From contig JAUMUF010000001.1 of assembly GCA_030530825.1 (NCBI GenBank), positions 124,001-188,000 on the forward strand: a DNA stretch of 64,000 bases, written 5' to 3'. Both the position numbers and the translations under genes were made by a program. Below, one piece after another: positions 5,993 to 15,079 of the stretch (the first letter of the stretch is position 1; each line of letters opens with the position of its first letter). Origin of the DNA: a bacterium (GTDB lineage: Bacteria > Patescibacteriota > Saccharimonadia > Saccharimonadales > Saccharimonadaceae). The notes beneath the pieces were generated by a model. It made no database searches. It saw only the letters and a program-made list of their open reading frames with translations, and was not told the origin of the DNA.

Positions 5993-8932
5993 ATGAAATT
6001 TCAAGCAAATTCAAGACGACGGGCTAAAGAGTATGAGGCAGGCATCGTCAAAAAGTGGAAGGCGGAAAAAACCTTCGAAAAATCAGTAGAAAATCGGAGC
6101 GAGGACAACGCCTTTGTCTTTTATGATGGTCCTCCATTCATCACGGGCGTGCCTCACCACGGAACGCTCCTTTCGAGTATCGTCAAAGATGCTGTGCCTC
6201 GCTACCAGACAATGCTCGGGCGTCGTGTTGAGCGTCGTTGGGGATGGGATACGCACGGTCTTCCAGCGGAAAACTTTGTAGAGAAGAAACTAGGCATCAA
6301 GACCCGTCACGAAGTTGGCTCCAAAATTTCGCTCGAAGAATACATAACTACGGCTCGAGAGAGTATGGTTTCTAACGCCGCTCTCTGGGAGAGTACCATT
6401 GATCGAGTTGGCCGTTGGGTTGAGTTCAAAAATGCTTATAAGACAATGGACAAAGAATTTATGGAATCCGTCTGGTGGGCATTCAAAACTCTTTACGAGA
6501 AGGGTAAGATCTATGAGGGTGAGCGTGTCTTGATGTATGACACCGCTTGGGCGACACCACTTTCCAAGAATGAAATGACGATGGACAATGATGCTTACCG
6601 GGTGGTGACCGATCCGAGTGTTTTTGTTAAATTCTGGCTTAAGAATTTTGAGGATTCTACTGGTGGCAAAGATAAGGTTGCGCTTCTTGCTTGGACGACC
6701 ACGCCTTGGACTTTGCCTGCCAATATGGGTCTTTTCATCAATCCAGAAATTACTTATGCCAAGGTAAAATTGGGTGATGAGTGTTTCATTTTAGCAAAAG
6801 ATTTGCTTGAAAAGGTCTTAGTCGATGAAAAGAAAAATCCCCTCGATTATGAACTTTTGGCGCTAGTTGACGGAAACGATCTGATTGGGCTTGAGTACGA
6901 TCCGATCTTGCCAGAGTATAAATTTGAAGGTAAGGGCGCCGAGAACGCTTACAAGGTGTGGCCTGCCGATTATGTTTCGACCGAATCTGGAACGGGAATT
7001 GTTCACTCTGCGCCGGCTTATGGAGAGGAAGACTTCGAATTTAGTAAGAAGTATGGCGTGCCGGTTTATCACACTTTGGATGAGTATGGAAAATATCTCA
7101 CGGGCGAATTTGCCGGTAACGATGTCTGGGAATTTAATAAACCTCTCGCTAAAATATTGAAAGAGCGCGGAATTGTCTGGAAGATTGATTATATCCGTCA
7201 CGATTATCCGCACAATCCTCGCACTGGTCATCGCTTGATGTATCGTGCTCACCCAAGTTGGTTCTTCGATATTCAGGGTCAAAAAGATCTTATGATCGAA
7301 CAGAATGAAAATATCAACTGGTTTCCATCTCACTTAAAACGCGGTCGTTTTGCTAAAAATATCGAAGCCGCACCAGATTGGAATTTGTCCCGTGACCGCT
7401 TCTGGGCTACTGCGATGCCAGTTTGGAAGTCTGAAAGTGGCAAAATCCGCGTTATTGGATCGTACGCAGAACTTAAAGAACTCTCCGGCGTTGAGCTCGA
7501 GGATTATCATCGTCCGTGGGTTGATGACATCACCTTCGAGATAGATGGAGAGATCTACACCCGCATCGACAAAGTCCTTGATTGTTGGTTTGAAAGTGGA
7601 TCTATGCCGTTTGCGCAGTTCCACTATCCTTTCGAAAATAAAGAAAAATTCGAAAAGAATTTCCCCGGTGACTTCATCGTCGAATATGTCGGTCAAGTCC
7701 GTGCGTGGTTCTATTATGTTCACGCAGTTAATACGGCGCTCTTTGGCAAAAATGCATTCAAAAATGTCATCACGACAGGTGTTGTCGCTGGCAATGACGG
7801 GCGAAAGATGTCCAAGTCTCTCGGCAATTACACGGATCCGAACGAGTTGATGGATAATTATTCTGCGGACAGTTTGCGCTTTTTGTTGCTTTCGAGCCCG
7901 CTCCTTAACGGTGAAGATTTTGCGCTTCACGACAAAGATGTTTCGGATGTGGCACGAAAACTCTCAATGATCTGGAATATGTATGATTTCTTCACGATGT
8001 ACGCCAGCGTCGACGGTTGGGAATTTAAGGGCGAATTGCGCGACCCTTCGAAAAACCTTGAGAATCCGCTCGATATTTGGATTGTGAGCCGCGTTCATCA
8101 ACTTCGAAATGAAATCACGGAGAACATGGACGCCTACAACATTCCGCGCGCTTTGGAAGGTGTTCTGCCGTTCCTCGACGATGCTTCGAACTGGTTTGTC
8201 CGCCGTTCGCGCCGCCGTTTCTGGAAGAGCGAGGACGATAGTGACAAAACGCAGGCGTATCAGACGCTTCACTATGTTCTCGGTTATCTGTCTCTGATTT
8301 TGGCTCCGTTTGTGCCGTTCCTCGCAGAAGAACTTTGGTCTAAGATGGTTGATGGGGAGACTTCGGTTCATCTTCAAGATTGGCCAGAGGCAGGCGAGAT
8401 CAACGAGAAAGTCATCGCTGAGATGGCGGAACTCCGTGGTTTTGTTAATGAAGCGTTGGCGCTTCGAGCAAAAAATGGTGTTAAGATTCGCCAGCCTTTA
8501 AGTAGCATAATAATTCCGCAGACTTCGAGCGAAATTAAGTGGTTTGTTGAAATTCTACAAGAAGAACTTAATGTTAAAAGTGTTCAGTATGTCGTGTTTG
8601 AAAAGGGCGATAATGGCGAAATTTTGAGCCATAAAAACGCTACGGAAGTCGATTTTGACTGGGAAATTACGCCAGAACTTCGTGATGAGGGATTGTCGCG
8701 CGAGATTATTCGCCACATTCAGGCTTCTCGCAAGAAGGCTGGACTAAATGTGGATGATAGAATTCTGCTTCAAATCCAATCTGAAAATCAAGAAATTCTA
8801 ACTGCGTATAAAAAATTTGTTCAAGAAATTTTGCGCGAAACTTTGGCAAGTGAGGGTGACTTCGAGTCAGAATTCTCGCAAAGTGTCAAAATCGAAGGCT
8901 TCGAAACTGAGATTAAGCTCAAAAAAGCGTAA
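5993..8932 (+). CDS. ileS: Isoleucyl-tRNA synthetase
   Basis: Class I aminoacyl-tRNA synthetase charging tRNA-Ile; 979 residues, within the usual size range. The HIGH-type motif is PHHGTLL near residue 55, preceded by FYDGPPFITG. The KMSKS loop is GRKMSKSLGN near 605. The central editing domain contains TTPWTLPANMG and GTGIVHSAPAYGEEDF. A C-terminal anticodon-binding and DUF5915-type region follows, with no zinc-binding cysteines at the end. SD AAGGAGG precedes the ATG. Regulation by the upstream isoleucine T-box is well supported. Confidence 0.97.
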   Translation: MKFQANSRRRAKEYEAGIVKKWKAEKTFEKSVENRSEDNAFVFYDGPPFITGVPHHGTLLSSIVKDAVPRYQTMLGRRVERRWGWDTHGLPAENFVEKKLGIKTRHEVGSKISLEEYITTARESMVSNAALWESTIDRVGRWVEFKNAYKTMDKEFMESVWWAFKTLYEKGKIYEGERVLMYDTAWATPLSKNEMTMDNDAYRVVTDPSVFVKFWLKNFEDSTGGKDKVALLAWTTTPWTLPANMGLFINPEITYAKVKLGDECFILAKDLLEKVLVDEKKNPLDYELLALVDGNDLIGLEYDPILPEYKFEGKGAENAYKVWPADYVSTESGTGIVHSAPAYGEEDFEFSKKYGVPVYHTLDEYGKYLTGEFAGNDVWEFNKPLAKILKERGIVWKIDYIRHDYPHNPRTGHRLMYRAHPSWFFDIQGQKDLMIEQNENINWFPSHLKRGRFAKNIEAAPDWNLSRDRFWATAMPVWKSESGKIRVIGSYAELKELSGVELEDYHRPWVDDITFEIDGEIYTRIDKVLDCWFESGSMPFAQFHYPFENKEKFEKNFPGDFIVEYVGQVRAWFYYVHAVNTALFGKNAFKNVITTGVVAGNDGRKMSKSLGNYTDPNELMDNYSADSLRFLLLSSPLLNGEDFALHDKDVSDVARKLSMIWNMYDFFTMYASVDGWEFKGELRDPSKNLENPLDIWIVSRVHQLRNEITENMDAYNIPRALEGVLPFLDDASNWFVRRSRRRFWKSEDDSDKTQAYQTLHYVLGYLSLILAPFVPFLAEELWSKMVDGETSVHLQDWPEAGEINEKVIAEMAELRGFVNEALALRAKNGVKIRQPLSSIIIPQTSSEIKWFVEILQEELNVKSVQYVVFEKGDNGEILSHKNATEVDFDWEITPELRDEGLSREIIRHIQASRKKAGLNVDDRILLQIQSENQEILTAYKKFVQEILRETLASEGDFESEFSQSVKIEGFETEIKLKKA

Positions 8933-8952
8933 TTTTCATTTTTCGAAAAACC

Positions 8953-8988
8953 AAAAATAAGCTCGATAGAAATTTCGGGCTTATTTTT
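8953..8988 (+). terminator. Terminator of the ileS operon
   Basis: AAAAATAAGCTCGA pairs with TCGGGCTTATTTTT over 14 bp; the T run is part of the stem, so it may act on both strands. Confidence 0.8.
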
Positions 8989-8989
8989 A

Positions 8990-9018
8990 TTGACATTTCA
9001 AAAAACTTATGCTATAAT
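8990..9018 (+). promoter_or_regulatory. Consensus sigma-70-type promoter
   Basis: TTGACA at 8990-8995, exactly 17 bases, TATAAT at 9013-9018 with TGC ahead of it (extended -10). It is the closest match to consensus in the window and drives the 162-residue protein gene. Confidence 0.9.
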
Positions 9019-9061
9019 ACAAGCATAATCAAGCAAAAATAAAAACAAAAAAGATAAGATT

Positions 9062-9550
9062 ATGGAAAATTTTAATAAGAATATTGAGCAAGAAATTAGT
9101 TCAAATCCGTGGGAGATTTCTGCGGATGAGTTTCAGAGTTTCTCTTTGGAATATCTGAATGAAACCGCTGTTGAGTCATTGAGTGAGCGGGAGAAGTCGG
9201 CGGATCAAATTCGTCAAAATCTCGAAAGCATCTTCGAGAAATCTGACCGCGAGAATGAAAGCGAAGCGCGAAAAGATATTTTTCAGAGAAATACGGAGCG
9301 TGGGCGAGAAACTTCTAATTTATTTAGCGATGGATTTGACAGCGAGCCAGTTGAGTATTGGCAAGATTATAGTGCGGGATTTGCTGAGTACGCCGGCCGT
9401 GAAAAATTTATCGCACGCAATCAGAACCGAGGAATGGATCACGAGAGTTTGTCGAGAGAGATTTCGCAAGTCAAAAGTGAAGTCCGAAGCGTCGACTTCT
9501 CTCAAAAAATGTCCAATTTGGGCCACGCGATAATCGGAAAAGTTGCTTAA
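9062..9550 (+). CDS. Hypothetical acidic protein
   Basis: 162 residues, rich in Glu, Ser, Arg and Asn, probably helical and cytoplasmic. No signal peptide, membrane segment or known motif. Repeated SEREKS / SDRENES-type charged stretches suggest coiled coil or disorder. It has its own consensus promoter and terminator, so it is probably made in quantity. Function unknown. The next gene also begins with an acidic, Gln/Glu-rich helical part, but I see no clear homology between them. Confidence 0.6.
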   Translation: MENFNKNIEQEISSNPWEISADEFQSFSLEYLNETAVESLSEREKSADQIRQNLESIFEKSDRENESEARKDIFQRNTERGRETSNLFSDGFDSEPVEYWQDYSAGFAEYAGREKFIARNQNRGMDHESLSREISQVKSEVRSVDFSQKMSNLGHAIIGKVA

Positions 9551-9563
9551 AAATAAAATCTTG

Positions 9564-9597
9564 AAAAAAGTTGAGCAAAATGCTTGACTTTTTTATT
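9564..9597 (+). terminator. Terminator
   Basis: AAAAAAGTTGAGCA pairs with TGCTTGACTTTTTT. Its 3' arm supplies the -35 box of the next promoter. Confidence 0.75.
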
Positions 9598-9613
9598 TTG
9601 TTTATGTTAAAAT
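9584..9613 (+). promoter_or_regulatory. Promoter of the 822- and 537-residue protein genes
   Basis: TTGACT at 9584-9589, 18-base spacer, TAAAAT at 9608-9613 with TG at 9605-9606. The -35 lies inside the preceding terminator stem. Confidence 0.75.
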
Positions 9614-9650
9614 ACGATAGTAAATAAAATATAAAATAAAAAGGACTAAA

Positions 9651-12119
9651 ATGAATCTCAACAGATTAAATCAATCTAGTCAAGAGCATTCGCCTCCAAG
9701 CGATTGGGATTTTGATGCTGAAGTTGAAAAGCAACAGCTCATCAATGAAGAAATTGCTCGTCGGCAAGAAGATCAGGCTCGATATGATGACTATATGGAG
9801 TCGCAAAGGCAAGATGCTTTAGAGTCGGTATTTAATAGTATTGACGGATCGAGAGCTCTTGAATCATATGCTCATAAGCTTAGATGGCTAGAGATAAGCA
9901 TAGATAATCTTGGCAAGGCTGTAATGTCTAATAAGACTCCAGGTCAAGATAAATTGATTGCTGAGCACGCAAGCGCATTAGCAGAAAAGGCCAATATTAT
10001 GAGGCGAGTTATTGACGAGAAATTATCTAAAATAGAATCTCTTGGTGGTGCCGCCAAAGGTAGGGTTGATATACTTCGAGATCATCTTAACGATATAATT
10101 GAAGGCAGGGTGGTGTCTAATAAGGCGGATAATGCAGATAAAGATATTGAGCCTGACAACAAAGAAGTCGCTCCTGAATCAGGTAAGGATATTGAAGTAG
10201 ATCCAGAAACTAAAAAAGACACACCTACCGCTCAAGATATGCTTGATGCAAAATTCAAAGAATTCCTTCAAGCTAAAAAATCTGGTGAATTGAAAGATTT
10301 TGAAAGCGTCAAAAAGATGTATGATGATTACCATGAGATGGCGTATAATGCTATTCAAAATGGAGAGGTCGAGAGTGGATATGCTCAGGCACAATTTGGT
10401 GCTTTTATGGATGAATATAAAAAATTCTCCAACAACAATCTTTCCAAAAATGGAGAAATCTCTTATGATGAGATTAAAAATCCAGAAAACTCTAAAGAAT
10501 CTAAAAAGTTTTTGTCTGGATTTCAAGAAGAATGGCAGAAAGCTTACGATAGAATTTTAGAGAAAGATTCTTTTTCGGAAGAAGATATTGATCGTCTTAT
10601 TAAACTTCGAAACACTTTTAGGAAGGATGGAATTTTTAGGTCTACCGTAAATGGTCGTTTGGATGAGGATAAATTTAAGCCTTTCAAGGATGCTTCTTCA
10701 GATATGTTTGACTTGGAGAATAAACTTCGAGATAAATTATTAGCGCAAGATAAAGATCCAGATCTAAAAAACTTCGGCCAAAACCTACCGGCTGAGATCA
10801 AAGCCGATCCGTTAGAAAGTAAAGAGAAAGAAGATCCTAAAGAAAAGCAGTCTTGGAGAAGTAGGATAATGAAATGGGGTGGAATTGCTATGCTTGGTGC
10901 AGTTTTATTTGGGGCTATGCGGTCAAATAGTTCTGAACCGAAATCTGATGATAGCGCTCCACGCACCGAACTCGTCACTAAGACTCAAGCAGAAGAGGTG
11001 AATGAGAATGAGAATGTAGATGGCGGTTTCAACCTAAATATAAATGAAAGCAACCAAGAAAAGCGGGAGAAGCTCTCTGGCAATAATCATTACGACGAAG
11101 AGGCTGATCCGTATTTTGCACAACATCCAGGAATTAATGGCTTATTTGATTCCGACGAGATAAAAGAAAGCCGTGAATCTCTTGGTCTTAATACGCAAAA
11201 CATGACACCAGAGGAATTTAAGGAGTACGCTCTTAGCGAGGATAATCCTGCGATCATACAAGAATTTTTGATGACCGAACCTGCTATGCTTGAGGCATTT
11301 GGCCTAACTGCGGAAAGCGCAGAGAAGCTCTTTGATGATTATCGAAGAGAAGATGAAGATGCGTTTAACAAGGTTGCCGAAATTAGGAAGGTTTTCGCTG
11401 AAACATTTACGCAAGAAGGTACTGGCAGTCTTGATGGAGAGGCCTTCAACTCTGTATACCTAAAAGATGTTAATGGTGATGGCTCTGATCTTAACTTTGC
11501 CTACGCAAGCGATCTAAACCTCGGCGGAACGACAAGGATTATGTCCGTTGAAATAGGTGGAGTTAAGTACACCAAAGAGCTTCGAGATCAGTGTGGTGGG
11601 CAAATTGTCTTCAGATTAAGTGATGGAACTATTGTTGAGATTCCACCATATATTAAGGAGATACCAGCACCGACTCCAACCCCACCAAACACACCTCCGG
11701 AAACCCCAAAAAATCCAAACTTAAAACCTCAGGATATAAAGGATAGCTCAACCGTACTTGACGCAGGGGAGCAAAAGAATGATGTTGCTCATGACCAGGA
11801 TGGTTACAAGGACCAAACCCCAGATGTTTCTCCCGGAACTGAAAGTAAAGACATTGACGCTGGCAATATAGATAATTCTCCTCGCGTTGATGTAGACAAA
11901 GAAGAGGATCAGGGGGCTAATCAAGCTGTCGAGAGTGACGAATCGCGTCAGCAAGATCTTCAAAACAAACAAGGAGAAGATCTACAGAGACAGGGAGAGA
12001 ATAATGCCGAGGTCGGCGAGAACACACAACTTACCGATATTGGCGGTGGAATAAAGATTGACCAACAGGGCAATGTCTACTTGCCTGACGGAAGTGTAGT
12101 TCCGTATAATGGAAATTAA
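9651..12119 (+). CDS. Large membrane-tethered protein with extracellular C-terminal half
   Basis: 822 residues. Residues 1-400 are charged, helical and probably cytoplasmic (Glu/Lys/Asp rich). One hydrophobic segment, MKWGGIAMLGAVLFGAM, lies at about 407-423 after a basic SWRSR. The second half contains a helical region (about 500-580), a small beta-rich domain (DVNGDGSDLNFAYASDLNLGG, about 605-665), a Pro/Thr linker PAPTPTPPNTPPETP and an acidic, Gln-rich tail. No signal peptide: a type II-like topology with the C-terminus outside is inferred. It is co-transcribed with the LPKTG protein 16 bases downstream. No family recognised. Confidence 0.6.
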   Translation: MNLNRLNQSSQEHSPPSDWDFDAEVEKQQLINEEIARRQEDQARYDDYMESQRQDALESVFNSIDGSRALESYAHKLRWLEISIDNLGKAVMSNKTPGQDKLIAEHASALAEKANIMRRVIDEKLSKIESLGGAAKGRVDILRDHLNDIIEGRVVSNKADNADKDIEPDNKEVAPESGKDIEVDPETKKDTPTAQDMLDAKFKEFLQAKKSGELKDFESVKKMYDDYHEMAYNAIQNGEVESGYAQAQFGAFMDEYKKFSNNNLSKNGEISYDEIKNPENSKESKKFLSGFQEEWQKAYDRILEKDSFSEEDIDRLIKLRNTFRKDGIFRSTVNGRLDEDKFKPFKDASSDMFDLENKLRDKLLAQDKDPDLKNFGQNLPAEIKADPLESKEKEDPKEKQSWRSRIMKWGGIAMLGAVLFGAMRSNSSEPKSDDSAPRTELVTKTQAEEVNENENVDGGFNLNINESNQEKREKLSGNNHYDEEADPYFAQHPGINGLFDSDEIKESRESLGLNTQNMTPEEFKEYALSEDNPAIIQEFLMTEPAMLEAFGLTAESAEKLFDDYRREDEDAFNKVAEIRKVFAETFTQEGTGSLDGEAFNSVYLKDVNGDGSDLNFAYASDLNLGGTTRIMSVEIGGVKYTKELRDQCGGQIVFRLSDGTIVEIPPYIKEIPAPTPTPPNTPPETPKNPNLKPQDIKDSSTVLDAGEQKNDVAHDQDGYKDQTPDVSPGTESKDIDAGNIDNSPRVDVDKEEDQGANQAVESDESRQQDLQNKQGEDLQRQGENNAEVGENTQLTDIGGGIKIDQQGNVYLPDGSVVPYNGN

Positions 12120-12135
12120 AAATAAAAGGTAAAAA

Positions 12136-13749
12136 ATGAAAATTTCAAAAATACTTTCATCAATTGGAATTTCGTTCTCTATTGCGGTGATCTCTACGGT
12201 CGCCGCATCGGCCTGGGGTCCGGAACGATCCACTTTTACAGTGGAGAACCCTGCAACTTACCCAACATTTAACTCTATAACCAATGATCCTCATATTGGT
12301 GACGAGAGAAATTTTGTCAGGATAAGGGAAGTTGGAGCGCCTAAATTTGTTGATAGTGTCGATATCGTTCCAGGTAAAGAATATGAAGTTCAAATCTACT
12401 ATCACAATAACGCCCGAAGCGATCTCAATGCTCAAGGTAGGGGTGCGGCTCTAAATTCAAAAATTAAAGCAACCCTGCCGAGTGTTGTAAAAAAGGGATC
12501 GAAAGTTGATGTATCTGGGGAGATTCTTTCTTCGAATGCTCGACCAAATAGAGTGTTCGATCATGCGACTATAAATTCCCCACAGAGAGATGTGGCGCTT
12601 CGATATATTATGGGTAGCGCTAATATCACCTCAAATGGTGCAATTAACGGAATGGCTTTGGACGCCAATCGCCTCTTTGGCGAAGGTCATCTGATTGGAT
12701 ATTCTGCATTAAATGGCGTTTTGCCTGGATGTTATCAATATTCTGGATCCGTTAAATTTAAATTTGTGGCAGACTATGCAGATTTCAACATTTCGAAAAC
12801 CGTATCCAAAACAAATGCTAATAGTTTCCAAAAATCCCAAGATGTTAATGCTGGATCTATAGTTGATTTCAAGATTCACTATAAAAATACTGGAACTACG
12901 ACGCAAAACAATGTTAATATTATGGATGTTCTTCCAAAAGGTATGACATATGTTGCGGGTTCGACTAAATTGTTTAATAATCTTTTACCTAACGGAAAAG
13001 TCTTGAATGATGCGGTCGTTACTGCTAATGGCGTAAATATTGGTGATTATAGAACAGGCGCAGAAGGCTATATAATCTTTAAGGCTAAGGTCGCCGAAGA
13101 AAAAGATTTGATTTGTGGAGTTAATACGCTAACTAATACAGCGCATATTCGAACAAATAATGGCAATAAGAATGATACTGCGACGGTCAATATTAGTAAA
13201 AAATGTACACCGCCACAAAAAGACTTCTGCCAAGTTATCGGCAAAACCCATCTCAAGAAAAATGACCCTAAATGTTTCGAGCCTTGCCAAATCAAGGGCA
13301 AAGAGCATTTGAAAAAAGACGATCCAAAATGTTTCGAACATTGTATTGTTAAGGGTAAAGAACATCTCAAAAAAGATGATCCTAAATGCAATGATCCGTG
13401 TCCAGTAAAGGGCAAGGAGCATCTCAAGGCTAACGATCCAAATTGTTACCAGCCTTGCGAAATTAAAGGTAAAGAGAATTTGAAATCTACTGATCCAAAT
13501 TGCTCAGAGCCTTGCCAAATCAAGGGTAAAGAAAATCTCAAATCTACAGATCCTCTCTGTGGTGAAACTCCTGCAGAACTTCCAAAAACTGGTCCAATGG
13601 AAGCCGCTATGATGATTATCGCAATGACGGCGCTCAGTGGTGCAGTAGCATACTGGTTCCGCAGTCGGGAAGAAATGAAAAAGATTACTAACCTTGGTGC
13701 AAAGAAGGAAATCAAGACTCCAGAAATTACGCCAAAGAAAGATAAATAA
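12136..13749 (+). CDS. Secreted wall protein with DUF11-like domain, Cys-rich repeats and LPKTG tail
   Basis: 537 residues. A signal peptide covers about 1-27 (KILSSIGISFSIAVISTVAASA). Two beta-rich regions follow; the second (about 225-355) has the DUF11-type pattern VDFKIHYKNTG ... NIMDVLPKGMTYVAGS. Residues 365-478 form six tandem 19-residue units. Then comes a sorting signal: LPKTG at 482-486, a hydrophobic stretch MIIAMTALSGAVAYWF, and a basic tail longer than usual (RSREEMKKI onward). Anchoring by a sortase is inferred; no sortase gene lies in the window. SD AAAAGG precedes the ATG. Confidence 0.75.
   Translation: MKISKILSSIGISFSIAVISTVAASAWGPERSTFTVENPATYPTFNSITNDPHIGDERNFVRIREVGAPKFVDSVDIVPGKEYEVQIYYHNNARSDLNAQGRGAALNSKIKATLPSVVKKGSKVDVSGEILSSNARPNRVFDHATINSPQRDVALRYIMGSANITSNGAINGMALDANRLFGEGHLIGYSALNGVLPGCYQYSGSVKFKFVADYADFNISKTVSKTNANSFQKSQDVNAGSIVDFKIHYKNTGTTTQNNVNIMDVLPKGMTYVAGSTKLFNNLLPNGKVLNDAVVTANGVNIGDYRTGAEGYIIFKAKVAEEKDLICGVNTLTNTAHIRTNNGNKNDTATVNISKKCTPPQKDFCQVIGKTHLKKNDPKCFEPCQIKGKEHLKKDDPKCFEHCIVKGKEHLKKDDPKCNDPCPVKGKEHLKANDPNCYQPCEIKGKENLKSTDPNCSEPCQIKGKENLKSTDPLCGETPAELPKTGPMEAAMMIIAMTALSGAVAYWFRSREEMKKITNLGAKKEIKTPEITPKKDK
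13228..13569 (+). repeat. Six tandem 57-bp units encoding CxIKGKExLKxxDPxC
   Basis: Each unit encodes 19 residues with two cysteines 15 apart and the core KGKE-x-LK-xx-DP. Units begin at 13228, 13285 and then every 57 bases. Units 2-4 end each core with HLKKDDP or HLKANDP; units 5-6 share NLKSTDP, suggesting recent duplication within subgroups. Confidence 0.9.
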
Positions 13750-13775
13750 TCTTTTCCATAAGTCCTAAATTTAGC

Positions 13776-13806
13776 AAAACTCCGCGCTCGCATGCGGGGT
13801 TTTGTT
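13776..13806 (+). terminator. Terminator of the LPKTG protein operon
   Basis: AAAACTCCGC pairs with GCGGGGTTTT around an 8-base loop, followed by TGTTCATTTTTT. Confidence 0.8.
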
Positions 13807-13842
13807 CATTTTTTGAGTAAAATGCTTATGTCGCACAATAAT

Positions 13843-13871
13843 AAAAATCTCCCTGAGTAGGGGAGATTTTT
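13843..13871 (-). terminator. Terminator of rplU (minus strand), possibly bidirectional
   Basis: AAAAATCTCCC pairs with GGGGAGATTTTT; it lies just past the rplU stop on the minus strand and is nearly symmetrical. Confidence 0.75.
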
Positions 13872-13893
13872 AAAATGGCTGGCCGCCTTAATA

Positions 13894-14202
13894 TTATTTA
13901 ATCGAAGTAATTTCGATTTTAGTGTATTTTTGACGATGTCCGTTTTCTTTGTGAACACGCTTTTTGGCTTTGTAGCGGATCACACGGATTTTTTCGCCCT
14001 TAACAAGTTCGTCAACAACTTTTGCGGAAACCTTCACGCCTTTCACAAAAGGTGTTCCAACTTCCACTTTGTCGCCATCAATAAGCATCAAAGCGTCGAG
14101 TTCGAGTTCTTTTGTTCCTTGCGGGAGGAGGTCCACCAGAAGGGTCTCTTTTTCGCTAACGATAAATTGCTTACCGCCAACTTTTACGACTGCTTTTTTC
14201 AT
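13894..14202 (-). CDS. rplU: Ribosomal protein bL21
   Basis: 102 residues, normal length. Starts MKKAVVKVGGKQFIVSEKE and ends RYKAKKRVHKENGHRQKYTKIEI, the family pattern that binds 23S rRNA. SD GAGGA lies before the ATG. It is monocistronic here; its usual neighbour rpmA is about 27 kb away in this window. Confidence 0.95.
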   Translation of the reverse strand: MKKAVVKVGGKQFIVSEKETLLVDLLPQGTKELELDALMLIDGDKVEVGTPFVKGVKVSAKVVDELVKGEKIRVIRYKAKKRVHKENGHRQKYTKIEITSIK

Positions 14203-14232
14203 AAAATCCTCATTAAAGTTAATATCTATACA

Positions 14233-14261
14233 ATTTTAACAAATTTTGGCTAAAAAATCAA
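14233..14261 (-). promoter_or_regulatory. Promoter of rplU
   Basis: On the minus strand: TTGATT (14261-14256), 17 bases, TAAAAT (14238-14233) with TGT ahead of it. Confidence 0.7.
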
Positions 14262-14272
14262 GACTAAAAATA

Positions 14273-14302
14273 TTGGCAAGCACGAGCGTTTTATGATATA
14301 AT
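14273..14302 (+). promoter_or_regulatory. Leaderless promoter of parA
   Basis: TTGGCA at 14273-14278, 18 bases, TATAAT at 14297-14302 with TGA ahead. Six bases separate the -10 from the ATG at 14309; no Shine-Dalgarno. Confidence 0.75.
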
Positions 14303-14308
14303 GGGCGT

Positions 14309-15079
14309 ATGAAGGTGATTTCGATTACGAATCAAAAGGGAGGCGTGGGCAAAACCACGAGTTCTATTAATATTGCTTTTTATTTGGCTAAAATGGGATT
14401 CAGGACGCTTTTACTTGATTTTGATCCTCAGGGAAATGCCACTAGTGGGCTTGGTGTAGATAAAAATACTTTAAGCGGAACGATGAGCGATGTTATCTCC
14501 GGCGAGAAATTTTTGAAAGATGTGATTTTGGATACCGAGTGGGATAATTTGAAGATTGCTCCAGCGACGCCAGTTCTCGCCAATACAGAAGTAGAACTTG
14601 CCAATGAAAAAGGGCGATTCTCTAAGTTGAAGGCGGCTCTTGCGAGCGTTAATGAGAGTTTTGATTTTGTGATTATCGACAGCCCGCCGAGCCTTTCTCT
14701 TTTGACTGTGAATGGATTTATTGCCAGTGATTTTTTGATTTTGCCAGTTCAAGCGGAATTTTACGCTATGGAGGGGCTAGGGCAATTGCTTGAGAGTATG
14801 AAACTAGTGAAAAAAGGTATGAATCCCGATCTTGAACTCTTGGGGGTTTTACCAACAATGGTTGATTCTCGGACCACTTTGAGCGGCCAAGTTTATGAAG
14901 AAATCAAGCGATTTTTCCCTGGTAAGGTATTTAACACGCCAATTCCGCGCAATATTCGTCTTGCTGAGGCGCCAAGTCATGGTGTGCCGGTTGGTGTTTA
15001 TGATAGATTTTCCAAAGGCGCAAGGGCGTATAAGGCCGTAACTAAAGAAATTATTCAACGCGTGAAAGGAGAAAAATAA
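14309..15079 (+). CDS. parA: Chromosome partitioning ATPase ParA (Soj)
   Basis: 256-residue deviant Walker ATPase that positions the chromosome origin together with ParB. The P-loop is KGGVGKTTSSIN (about 10-21) with the signature Lys; Walker A' region LLLDFDPQGNAT; Walker B FVIIDSPPS; later NIRLAEAPSHG. Length is typical of chromosomal Soj. Its stop shares one base with the parB start (TAATG), so the pair is translationally coupled. Confidence 0.95.
   Translation: MKVISITNQKGGVGKTTSSINIAFYLAKMGFRTLLLDFDPQGNATSGLGVDKNTLSGTMSDVISGEKFLKDVILDTEWDNLKIAPATPVLANTEVELANEKGRFSKLKAALASVNESFDFVIIDSPPSLSLLTVNGFIASDFLILPVQAEFYAMEGLGQLLESMKLVKKGMNPDLELLGVLPTMVDSRTTLSGQVYEEIKRFFPGKVFNTPIPRNIRLAEAPSHGVPVGVYDRFSKGARAYKAVTKEIIQRVKGEK

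Noticed and set aside
13228-13569. Regular 57-bp repeats as a CRISPR array
   Set aside because: Units are contiguous and in frame, without unique spacers, and encode a clear protein repeat; no cas gene is present.
13821-13842. Short repeat of TTATGTCGCACAAT at about 909 and 13827
   Set aside because: Only two copies; the first is the start of a coding gene and the second lies in a terminator region. Probably chance.
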